Under the pieces are notes generated by a model. The model did no database searches. It worked only from the letters and a program-made list of their open reading frames with translations, and was not told the origin of the DNA. This document shows positions 8,313 through 15,112 of a stretch of DNA of 64,000 nt, piece after piece (within the stretch, counting starts at the first letter, position 1; the number at the start of each line of letters is the position of its first letter). The position numbers were made by a program, and so were the translations under genes. The stretch lies in assembly GCA_002409625.1 (NCBI GenBank), contig DHNY01000012.1, positions 22,175 to 86,174 of the forward strand, written 5' to 3'. The stretch comes from Anaerolineaceae bacterium UBA5404 (GTDB lineage Bacteria; Chloroflexota; Anaerolineae; Anaerolineales; Anaerolineaceae).

Positions 8313-8380
8313 AATGGTGGCAGACTTAAACGGCGTGTAGATCTCAATAAGCAACCATTTTGCTATCAGCTGCCACCATT
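8313..8380 (-). repeat. Perfect 11-bp inverted repeat in the cas leader RNA
   Basis: AATGGTGGCAG (8313-8323) pairs with CTGCCACCATT (8370-8380) across 46 nt. It begins right behind the guide segment of the crRNA-like RNA, so it could define the 3' side of that RNA. Confidence 0.65.
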
Positions 8381-8471
8381 TTTGAGCTTTATCAGAAAAA
8401 CCATTATCTAACTTCAACCCACGCCTCCACTTAGAAGACGACAATCTAGTCTAAGTCCTTACTGCTTCTTA
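8377..8471 (-). ncRNA. CreR-like autoregulatory crRNA of the type I-C cas operon
   Basis: A single degenerate CRISPR repeat lies at 8411-8442 (24 of 32 bases match). On the minus strand all seven stem pairs survive, two of them as U-G wobbles, and the handle reads GTGGGTTGAAGT. The next 20 nt (8410 down to 8391, TAGATAATGGTTTTTCTGAT) match plus-strand 8475-8494 at 16 of 20 positions, with mismatches at 6, 12, 16 and 18 and a TTC PAM at 8472-8474. Positions 6, 12 and 18 are the flipped-out bases in type I crRNA-target duplexes. The match is seen directly; repression of the cas promoter by Cascade is inferred from known cas-regulating RNAs. Confidence 0.8.
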
Positions 8472-8494
8472 TTCTAGATTATGGTATTTTTAAT
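8472..8494 (+). promoter_or_regulatory. TTC PAM and target site of the crRNA-like repressor
   Basis: TTC (8472-8474) is the type I-C PAM and 8475-8494 is the site matched by the guide. The site covers the likely -10 box of the cas/crRNA-like promoter (CATAAT on the minus strand, 8478-8483), so bound Cascade would block RNA polymerase. The limited complementarity fits binding without cutting. Confidence 0.75.
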
Positions 8495-8506
8495 GTGCTG
8501 TTTTTT
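8478..8506 (-). promoter_or_regulatory. Promoter of the cas operon and crRNA-like RNA
   Basis: On the minus strand CATAAT (8478-8483) follows by 17 bp an A-tract (8501-8506). The plus-strand segment 8490-8505 (TTAATGTGCTGTTTTT) recurs in the array leader at 237-252 with one mismatch and the same distance to the -10 box. The start would be near 8471, about 28 nt before the degenerate repeat. The -35 box is not canonical. Confidence 0.55.
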
Positions 8507-8548
8507 AGATTTTACCACATAGCAAACACAAAGCAAGGCTTAAATCGA

Positions 8549-8578
8549 AAAACAGGTGCAGAATCGCACCTGTTTTAG
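8549..8578 (-). terminator. Terminator of the DUF2871 gene
   Basis: AAAACAGGTGC (8549-8559) and GCACCTGTTTT (8566-8576) form an 11-bp stem with a 6-nt loop. On the minus strand it ends in a run of T, just below the 8600-9028 gene, and it separates that gene from the cas promoter. Confidence 0.8.
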
Positions 8579-8599
8579 GCTTTTTGGTCTTTTCTGTAT

Positions 8600-9028
8600 T
8601 TACACTGCTTGCGTTTCCTTCTTCCCCGCTCTTTTGAGGGCGATGAGCAGTGTGATGATGCCCACGCCAATCAAAAGGTGACCGATGCCGGCTATGCCCG
8701 AAATCGCCGCGTCCAATCCGCGCGAGAGCGCAATGCCTTTTACCTCGGTCACGCCACGCGCCACCATCAATGCCACCGTCAAGGGCAGTCCAATGTTATA
8801 AGTAATCATAAAACAGCGGAAGGGCTTTTCCTTTTCTACCGCCGTCAAGCGCGCGAAAATCGCCACCAGCAAAAAGACAATCATCCCCAGCACAAAAAGG
8901 TGGGTGTGCACCTTGCCCAGCATGGTGTTTTCACTAAAGTTATTCCATTTGGTGAACTCGCGATAAAACACGCCACCCACCATGGCTGCCACAGCATAAA
9001 TCATGGCAAGTTTGATATATTTCTTCAT
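8600..9028 (-). CDS. DUF2871 family four-helix membrane protein
   Basis: This 142-residue protein has four predicted membrane segments (about 5-23, 42-62, 75-95, 110-132). It starts MKKYIKLAMIYAVAAMVGGVFYREFTKWNNF, the conserved N-terminus of DUF2871, and contains the family motif GKVHTHLFVLGM with two His in the second helix region. The molecular function of the family is unknown to me. AAGGAG precedes the ATG. It is monocistronic between its terminator (8549-8578) and a 218-bp upstream gap. Confidence 0.8.
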   Translation of the reverse strand: MKKYIKLAMIYAVAAMVGGVFYREFTKWNNFSENTMLGKVHTHLFVLGMIVFLLVAIFARLTAVEKEKPFRCFMITYNIGLPLTVALMVARGVTEVKGIALSRGLDAAISGIAGIGHLLIGVGIITLLIALKRAGKKETQAV

Positions 9029-9246
9029 TCTAAAATCTCCTTTTCATCATAAAAAATCTGATTAGCTTTCCACACAGATGCCCGTTTTTATCAAGGCGAT
9101 AAAGTGCCAAAGCGTTTCTATTTTAGCATCATATAAACCTTTCTTCCCACCAATCTCCCCTCATACAGCCACCTAATGGTATGATTAAGCCCAAGATAAG
9201 CCTCATAAGGAATGAGGGGCATCAAATTTATTTTTGGAGACAGACC

Positions 9247-9858
9247 ATGAAAAAGCTTATCGTTTTTATCACTATCGCCTTATTGATCTTTGGCATAAGC
9301 GCTTGTTCACCTGCAAATAAGGGCGATGACGCCAGCACAATAGACAAGATTACAGATCTCAGCAATAAAAATGACACCACGAAAACAGATGCAAAAGAGA
9401 AAGTGAAACTCAATCCAGACGAGCTAAGCGATCCAACAGACTTGCCCGAGCCGGAGGAAGAGGAGTTTACCATCACCCTTAGCCCCTTTGAAGAAAAGAT
9501 AGAGCGGGCAAAAGGCTTGTTTGAGAGCTTTCTTGAAAAAGAAAATATGGAAGACGTGTCCTATTCTGTTTTTTCGGACGATGATGAAGTCATTGTAATC
9601 CAGCTGTTTTCCGACGCGGAGACTGAGTTAGGGCAAAAAATTGAAGCATTCGAAGAGGATTTTGCCACAAATGGGACATTAAATAGTGAAAATCAGGCTG
9701 AGTGGGACGCAATCATTGAGACTTTCTATGATTTCTGCGCTCAGATAAAAGCAGATTTCCCTGACTTCAAGTATTTTCAAATCCTATCGCATACAGACGG
9801 CCAGGTACGATTGCAGATCAACAAAGATTTGCTCATAAGCAACTTTTTTGTTAAATAG
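9247..9858 (+). CDS. Lipoprotein of unknown function
   Basis: A 203-residue exported lipoprotein. The signal peptide MKKLIVFITIALLIFGISAC ends in a lipobox (ISAC, lipidated Cys20), followed by an acidic linker and a mostly helical, acidic domain (about 75-203). No enzyme motif is seen. The ATG at 9247 is chosen because GGAG lies 7 nt upstream and it begins a proper signal peptide; the frame could extend to 9181. It stands alone. Confidence 0.75.
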   Translation: MKKLIVFITIALLIFGISACSPANKGDDASTIDKITDLSNKNDTTKTDAKEKVKLNPDELSDPTDLPEPEEEEFTITLSPFEEKIERAKGLFESFLEKENMEDVSYSVFSDDDEVIVIQLFSDAETELGQKIEAFEEDFATNGTLNSENQAEWDAIIETFYDFCAQIKADFPDFKYFQILSHTDGQVRLQINKDLLISNFFVK

Positions 9859-9964
9859 CTTCAAGCACGAAGATCTGCTTCAAACAGGTTGAGGCTTTGG
9901 GTTGCAGAGGCTATTCGTCCGCCAGGCAATCTTAGACATTTGCCCACGCAGCTTACTTAAACGA

Positions 9965-9997
9965 AACATCCCGTCGGATTTTGACGGGATGTTTTTT
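9965..9997 (+). terminator. Rho-independent terminator
   Basis: AACATCCCGTC (9965-9975) and GACGGGATGTT (9983-9993) form an 11-bp stem followed by a T-run on the plus strand. It lies 107 bp after the lipoprotein gene and probably ends its transcript. Confidence 0.75.
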
Positions 9998-10085
9998 AGT
10001 GTTTCTTCTTAAACTGTGAGTTTTACTTTTTACTGCCCTAAGGTTCAGTCTTTTATGAAATTCTATAAAGACCCACCCCCTCAGT

Positions 10086-10104
10086 CCCCCTCCCAAGGAG
10101 GGGG
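10086..10104. repeat. C/G-rich inverted repeat in the leuS downstream gap
   Basis: CCCCCTCC and GGAGGGGG form an 8-bp dyad with a 3-nt loop inside the 328-bp gene-free gap 9859-10186. The surrounding text (a short spurious frame reading FAPSLGGGLRGWV) resembles dispersed intergenic repeats seen in many genomes. The rest of the gap holds only the two terminators at 9965 and 10140. Confidence 0.5.
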
Positions 10105-10139
10105 CGAATGACTCATTAGGCCGTGCACCTTTGTTAAGC

Positions 10140-10166
10140 AAAAATCCCGCCGGGTTTCCGACGGGG
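10140..10166 (-). terminator. leuS terminator
   Basis: On the minus strand an 8-bp stem (CCCGTCGG with CCGGCGGG, one G-T pair, plus positions 10146-10153 and 10158-10165) is followed by five T, 21 bp after the leuS stop. Confidence 0.75.
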
Positions 10167-10186
10167 TTTATCTTTAATGTTTCTTC

Positions 10187-12643
10187 CTAAATCACCACGT
10201 TGACCAATTTACCCGGCACGACGATGACTTTTTTAATCGTTTTGCCCTCCAGTGCCTCTTGAATCACCGGGCTGCTAAGAGCAGTGGCGCGGGCTTGCTC
10301 ATCACTAAACCCTGGGCTGAGCATAATCCGATCGCGCAGTTTGCCATTAATTTGCACCACGAGGGTAATCTTATCTTCCACACAAGCTTCCTCGTCCACC
10401 TCGGGCCAGGCTTGTTGGTGCACACTGTAGCCGTAGCCCATGCGCTGCCAGAGTTCCTCGGCGATATGCGGTGTAACCGGTGCCATCATCAGCAAATACA
10501 AGCGCACCGCCTCGTGCCATTCCGCGCTATCCCAGGCGCCGGCATTTTTGGCGCGCGCCATCTCGTTCAGCAGCTCCATTAGGCTAGAGACTATGGTGTT
10601 GAACTCAAAATTCTCAAAATCCCAGGTGATCGACTTTAGCGTCTGGTGCGCCTTGCGCCTGAGCGCACGCAGGGTTTGCTCGGTGGCGCCTTCTTCAGCC
10701 GGCTCCTGGAACATATACCAAACCCGACGCAACCAACGCGCATTCCCCTCAATGCCGGTGCTTGACCAAGGTCCACCCATCTGCCAGCGCGAGAAGAAAA
10801 TCAAATAGGCACGCACGGTATCAGCACCATATCGCGCCACGAGTTCATCCGGCGCAATCACGTTGCCACGGCTTTTGCTCATCTTTTCACCATCTTCGCC
10901 CAAGACCATGCCCTGGTTGCGCAGCTGCAACATGGGCTCATCACCAGTCACCACGCCAATATCGCGCGCGGCTTTGTGGAAAAAGCGGGTGTAAATGAGA
11001 TGCATGGTGGCATGCTCGATGCCGCCGGTATAGGTGTCCACCGGCATCCAGTAGCGGAAGGCATCCGGCTCAAAAGGACCTTCATTATAGTGGGGGCTCA
11101 AATAGCGCAGATGGTACCACGAAGAGCACATGAAGGTGTCCATGGTGTCGGTTTCGCGCTCGGCATCGCCGCCACACTTGGGACAGCTCACAAAACGCCA
11201 GTTGGGATGCAGCTTTAGCGGGCTTTCGCCGGTGGGCAGCCACTCAACATCATCGGGCAGGAGCACTGGCAGTTGATCTTCTGGCACGGGCACAGCACCG
11301 CAACTCGGGCAGTAGATCACCGGAATGGGCGCTCCCCAGTAGCGCTGACGGCTCACCAGCCAGTCGTGCAAGCGATAGTTCATCGCGCGCACGCCAATGC
11401 CGTGTTCTTCTACGTATGCCAGCGCGGATTCAAAGCTTTTTTCTGCTGGTGTGCCAGTGAGCGGACCGCTGTTGATCATCACGCCATTGGCTTGCACCGA
11501 CTCGGTCATCTCCTCAAGGTTGGGTAATTCAAAACCTTCGGGCTGGATAACAAGCTTGATGGGCAAATTAAAGGCGTGAGCAAATTCAAAGTCGCGTTGG
11601 TCATGCGCGGGCACTGCCATAATCGCGCCACTGCCATAGCTCATGAGCACATAATCGGCAATCCAAATGGGAATATGCTCGCCAGAAGCGGGGTTAACGG
11701 CATAGCCGCCGGTGAAAACGCCGGTTTTCTCGCGGTCTGCTGACTCGCGTTGCATGTCCGATTGGTTTTTAGCCTGGATTTGGTAAGCTTCCACTTCAGC
11801 GCGCTGAGCATCAGTGGTCACTTTTGCCACCAAGGGATGCTCGGGTGAAAGCACCATGAAGCTCACGCCCCACAAAGTGTCTGGACGCGTTGTAAAAACT
11901 TCGATGGGATCGCCGGCTTCGGTATGGAAGACGACATTGGCACCCTCAGACTTGCCAATCCATTTGCGTTGCAGGGTTTTTACATGCTCAGGCCAGTCCA
12001 GCTGGCTGTAATCCAAAAGTTCCTCAGCATAAGCGGTGGTCTTAAAGAACCATTGCTTGAGGTCTTTGCGGATGACGGGCGTTTCGCAGCGTTCGCAATG
12101 GCGGTCTTCGCCTTGCACCTGCTCGCGCGCCAGTGTTGTGTTACAGCTGGGACAAAAATCCACCGGCGACATGCGTTGATATGCCAAGCCAGCTTCCAAG
12201 AACTGCAGGAACCACCATTGAGTCCAGCGGTAATATTCAGGGTCGGCGGTGATGAGTTCGGCGCGCCAGTCAAAACTGTTGCCCATCATGCGCAGTTGCT
12301 TATCCATGCGTTTGATGTTGGCATAGGTCCATTCTTTAGGGTGGATATTGTGTTTGATGGCAGCGTTTTCAGCGGGCAAGCCAAAAGCATCGTGGCCGAT
12401 AGGGAAGAAAACGTTGTAACCGCGCATGCGCATAAAACGCGCACGGGTGTCTGGCGGGGTCATGGCATACCAATGACCGATGTGAAGATCGCCGGATGGG
12501 TAAGCAAACATGGTCAATGCGTAATGCTTGGGCTTGTTGGGGTCTTGGGCAGGCTGATAAAGCCGGTCAGCCTCCCATTTGGCTTGCCATTTGGGCTCAA
12601 TTTCTTCGGGCATATAAGCAGGTATGCTGGTTGGGTCAATCAT
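10187..12643 (-). CDS. leuS: Leucyl-tRNA synthetase
   Basis: This 818-residue class Ia enzyme charges tRNA-Leu. It shows the HIGH motif as HIGH at 54-57 (GDLHIGHW), a zinc-ribbon (CPSC...CERC near 160), the CP1 editing domain with TTRPDTLWG, and KMSKS in GEKMSKSRGN around residue 575, followed by the anticodon-binding and C-terminal domains. The length is normal. It is expressed from a T-box leader (12644-13001), so expression rises when leucyl-tRNA charging falls. Confidence 0.98.
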   Translation of the reverse strand: MIDPTSIPAYMPEEIEPKWQAKWEADRLYQPAQDPNKPKHYALTMFAYPSGDLHIGHWYAMTPPDTRARFMRMRGYNVFFPIGHDAFGLPAENAAIKHNIHPKEWTYANIKRMDKQLRMMGNSFDWRAELITADPEYYRWTQWWFLQFLEAGLAYQRMSPVDFCPSCNTTLAREQVQGEDRHCERCETPVIRKDLKQWFFKTTAYAEELLDYSQLDWPEHVKTLQRKWIGKSEGANVVFHTEAGDPIEVFTTRPDTLWGVSFMVLSPEHPLVAKVTTDAQRAEVEAYQIQAKNQSDMQRESADREKTGVFTGGYAVNPASGEHIPIWIADYVLMSYGSGAIMAVPAHDQRDFEFAHAFNLPIKLVIQPEGFELPNLEEMTESVQANGVMINSGPLTGTPAEKSFESALAYVEEHGIGVRAMNYRLHDWLVSRQRYWGAPIPVIYCPSCGAVPVPEDQLPVLLPDDVEWLPTGESPLKLHPNWRFVSCPKCGGDAERETDTMDTFMCSSWYHLRYLSPHYNEGPFEPDAFRYWMPVDTYTGGIEHATMHLIYTRFFHKAARDIGVVTGDEPMLQLRNQGMVLGEDGEKMSKSRGNVIAPDELVARYGADTVRAYLIFFSRWQMGGPWSSTGIEGNARWLRRVWYMFQEPAEEGATEQTLRALRRKAHQTLKSITWDFENFEFNTIVSSLMELLNEMARAKNAGAWDSAEWHEAVRLYLLMMAPVTPHIAEELWQRMGYGYSVHQQAWPEVDEEACVEDKITLVVQINGKLRDRIMLSPGFSDEQARATALSSPVIQEALEGKTIKKVIVVPGKLVNVVI

Positions 12644-13001
12644 TCTTGCTCCTTTTGGCTTATTGCGGCTTGGTGGGCAGGCTTTGATCCATTAGTGAGG
12701 CATGCCAGCGCGCAAAAGCGAATGTTAAATAAAAAATCCCTGCGTGCAGGGACCAAGGGTCTTGGCGGTACCACCCTGCTTCCCGTTTTTTCGTGTTGGC
12801 GTTTACCAATGTCTCTACGGGCAGCTCATGGAGGCGATAACGTGCCCAAACGTTCACGGCTAAAGGACATCACCATGACCACGGCCACTAAACCAGTGGC
12901 AAGCAGGTGAGGATTGCCTAAGGCGCTCCATGGGCGCGCTGCCGGATTTCAGCATGCTCCGGCTCTCTGATGGATGGCTTATGGTCTGCTATCGTGTTTG
13001 T
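12644..13001 (-). promoter_or_regulatory. T-box riboswitch controlling leuS
   Basis: The minus strand carries the T-box core GCAGGGTGGTACCGCC (12764-12779). A terminator stem follows (TCCCTGC/GCAGGGA, 12737-12752) with a T-run (12731-12736). Upstream are stem I elements: AGAGAG and a CCGG hairpin with a GCTGAAA loop (about 12945-12975). A CTC triplet followed by A (minus strand of 12909-12911) is a candidate leucine specifier, though not certain. The core and terminator are clear. Confidence 0.92.
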
Positions 13002-13007
13002 TGATGG

Positions 13008-13037
13008 AGTATATCACGTTAGCCAAAATCTACGCAA
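13008..13037 (-). promoter_or_regulatory. Promoter of the leuS T-box transcript
   Basis: On the minus strand TTGCGT (13032-13037) and TATACT (13008-13013) are 18 bp apart, placing the start near 13001, at the head of the T-box stem I. Confidence 0.55.
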
Positions 13038-13118
13038 GGGGCATGTGGATTTGTTTGGCATATCAGTCCATTAAATAGTTGCATAGTCCTCGAAAAGCAT
13101 TTGGAGAGATAAACGTTT

Positions 13119-13133
13119 TATAATGTAAGCATG
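13119..13133 (+). promoter_or_regulatory. Leaderless promoter of the esterase gene
   Basis: TATAAT (13119-13124) is followed by 6 nt and then ATG, so the A of the start codon would be the +1 base. There is no Shine-Dalgarno sequence between them. Confidence 0.55.
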
Positions 13134-13955
13134 GCATCACCAAAATTAGAAACCTATCGTAGCCTTGAGCTACCCGGGCTGAAACGCCGCAGGGTTGATG
13201 TATGGCTACCCGAGCTTTACCACCAGGAACCCGGCATCAAACTTCCTGTGCTTTATATAAACGACGGGCAAAACGTGTTCAACCGCAGCCCTTACGTTGG
13301 TTCGGGTTGGAAGATCCACGAACGCATTTCAACCTTGGCAGAAGAAGGCAAGATTTTGCCGGCAATTGTGGTTGCCATCACCAGCACGATGAACCGTTTG
13401 GGCGAATATTTGCCTCAAAAACCGCTTGGTTATCCGGGCGGATTAGCTTACGCGCGTGAGCATGGACCCAGGCGCCTCAATCCTGGTAAAGTATTTTCTG
13501 ACCAATACCTCAAGCTCATTGTGACCGTAATCAAACCGATCATCGATGAAACGTATCGCACCCTAAGCGATCGAAACAACACTGCCATAATGGGGTCCAG
13601 TATGGGTGGCTTGATCTCTTTTTATGCCTTGTGCGAATACCCTGATGTGTTTGGGGCAGCAGCCTGCCTGAGCACGCATTGGACCATTTTGGGTGACTAT
13701 ATGCTGCGATACGCACGCCAAACCTTGCCAGAGGCAGGCACGCATAAGCTTTATTTTGATTATGGCGGCAAAGGTTATGATAAGCAGTATGAGCCTTTTC
13801 AAAACAAAATCGATGCCCTTTTGCAAGATAAGGCTTATCAGGAGGGTAAGGATTTTCAGAGCTGGGTGTTCGAGGATGATGACCACAACGAGCTTTATTG
13901 GTCAAAGCGTTTGCATTTACCCTTGGGCTTTTTATACGGCAAACAGGATTATTAA
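13131..13955 (+). CDS. Putative esterase, alpha/beta hydrolase (esterase D family)
   Basis: A 274-residue serine hydrolase resembling the Fes/IroE and antigen-85-like esterase family. The nucleophile elbow is GSSMGG (about 161-166), a catalytic His is likely in DDDHNELYW near the C-terminus, and the N-terminal beta region reads RRRVDVWLPE...LPVLYINDGQNVF. There is no signal peptide, so it is cytoplasmic. A TATAAT box ends 6 nt before the ATG, which suggests a leaderless mRNA. The substrate is unknown. Confidence 0.85.
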   Translation: MASPKLETYRSLELPGLKRRRVDVWLPELYHQEPGIKLPVLYINDGQNVFNRSPYVGSGWKIHERISTLAEEGKILPAIVVAITSTMNRLGEYLPQKPLGYPGGLAYAREHGPRRLNPGKVFSDQYLKLIVTVIKPIIDETYRTLSDRNNTAIMGSSMGGLISFYALCEYPDVFGAAACLSTHWTILGDYMLRYARQTLPEAGTHKLYFDYGGKGYDKQYEPFQNKIDALLQDKAYQEGKDFQSWVFEDDDHNELYWSKRLHLPLGFLYGKQDY

Positions 13956-13977
13956 CACCACCCGTATTGTAAAAAAC

Positions 13978-14181
13978 TCAGTCTACAATTTGGTAGCATG
14001 ATATATCTTCAATATCAAAACCTGATTTAGCAATCCAAGAATTGTTATCTAAAAGATCAGATAAGGCTTCTTCATGGGTTAATCCAGCTCCAATGCCCAA
14101 GACTTGGAAATTTTCAAGTTCTTCACCTTTAGGAGAAACTGTACATCCTTCTCCAGAATAAAATAAATATTTTTTGTTCAT
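13978..14181 (-). CDS. Small protein coupled to the DpnI-like gene
   Basis: A 67-residue acidic protein whose start overlaps the stop of the DpnI-like gene by 4 nt. It has the feature FQVLGIGAGLTHEEALSDLL..N.W and ends DIEDISCYQIVD. I do not recognise a function. It does not resemble the DpnD I know of. Shared translation with the endonuclease suggests a partner or modulator role, but that is inference. It is AT-rich like its neighbour. Confidence 0.65.
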   Translation of the reverse strand: MNKKYLFYSGEGCTVSPKGEELENFQVLGIGAGLTHEEALSDLLDNNSWIAKSGFDIEDISCYQIVD

Positions 14182-14945
14182 AATTTTCTATATTTCCCAT
14201 TACCCAGAAACTCTATCACCCCTCTATCTCTTAAAAACTGAAGTTGTTGTCGTATTTTTGCTTTAATGTTGTGGTTATTCGGATGTTTTCTAGACAAGAA
14301 GTCTTCATACTTATATACTTCAGCTAGAGAAAATTCTTTTGCAATGATTTGATTCACACAATGCAAAACATCGAACAACCAACCACGGGATTCAATGTTC
14401 TTTACTTTGAATCTTTCTGAATTGTTCATCTTTTCCAACACTAATCTGGGTTCTTGATAAATCCCATTACTTACCACTGAAATTCTGCCTTGTTGGGGAA
14501 TTTTATTGAGCAAAATATTACATCCAACCCATCCAGCTCGTCGAGCAGTAGCTGATAATGGATTTCTTTTTTCGATAATAGCAGGAACAAAAAAATGTTT
14601 TGGTATTATCACGAAATCTTTAATCAATAATTCTGAATAGGAGTAATTTAAAAAGAAAAAGTCAGGATTATTATCGCTCAAAATCCTTTGGATCATTGTC
14701 TCATATGCTCCATCAAGAATTTTGTTCTCAATCGTTCCATCTTTACTTTTTAATTCGAACTCTGCCAAACAATCAGGACAATAGAAATCAGCAACAGGCA
14801 TGTTATTTTTAAATAGACTAATATATGAGTGCCCGCATCTTGGGCAATACATGTTATTTGCCAACCAAGTTTCTGTCATCACTCTTGCAATTTGGGACTT
14901 TGATTTATATTTTGAAGTTGATGAGGTTTCAAGTTTTAAATTCAT
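14178..14945 (-). CDS. dpnI: DpnI-type restriction endonuclease for methylated GATC
   Basis: A 255-residue relative of R.DpnI, which cuts GATC only when the adenine is methylated. The protein has a four-cysteine zinc site (Cys34, Cys37, Cys56, Cys59), the PD-(D/E)XK residues Asp53, Glu64 and Lys66 (EFELKSK), the conserved stretch ATARRAGWVGCNI, and a C-terminal winged helix ending GNGKYRKL. It acts as a stand-alone defence against Dam-modified DNA, so the host must lack Dam methylation. No methylase is nearby. The locus is visibly AT-richer than its flanks, which suggests transfer. Confidence 0.95.
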   Translation of the reverse strand: MNLKLETSSTSKYKSKSQIARVMTETWLANNMYCPRCGHSYISLFKNNMPVADFYCPDCLAEFELKSKDGTIENKILDGAYETMIQRILSDNNPDFFFLNYSYSELLIKDFVIIPKHFFVPAIIEKRNPLSATARRAGWVGCNILLNKIPQQGRISVVSNGIYQEPRLVLEKMNNSERFKVKNIESRGWLFDVLHCVNQIIAKEFSLAEVYKYEDFLSRKHPNNHNIKAKIRQQLQFLRDRGVIEFLGNGKYRKL

Positions 14946-15022
14946 AACACTTTGCTTATAACTTTAACTAACGCAAGGTTTCTTATTGAAATAATAGCCA
15001 AACAACCTGTTTCCTATATAAG

Positions 15023-15050
15023 ATTATATTCTATTATCATAGTCGATAAT
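15023..15050 (-). promoter_or_regulatory. Probable promoter and small dyad of the DpnI-like gene
   Basis: On the minus strand TATAAT (15023-15028) lies about 78 nt before the start codon. A short dyad, ATTATC (15033-15038) and GATAAT (15045-15050), sits just upstream of it, where a regulator could bind. No clear -35 box is seen. Confidence 0.4.
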
Positions 15051-15112
15051 CATAAAAACAAAACCCCTCAACAAATTCTACCAAGAGGTTATTATTTCTA
15101 GCAACTAAAGCT

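Noticed and set aside
9953..10141. A 62-codon minus-strand ORF reading FAPSLGGGLRGWV
   Set aside because: It spans a C/G-rich dyad and a terminator and resembles dispersed intergenic repeat text.
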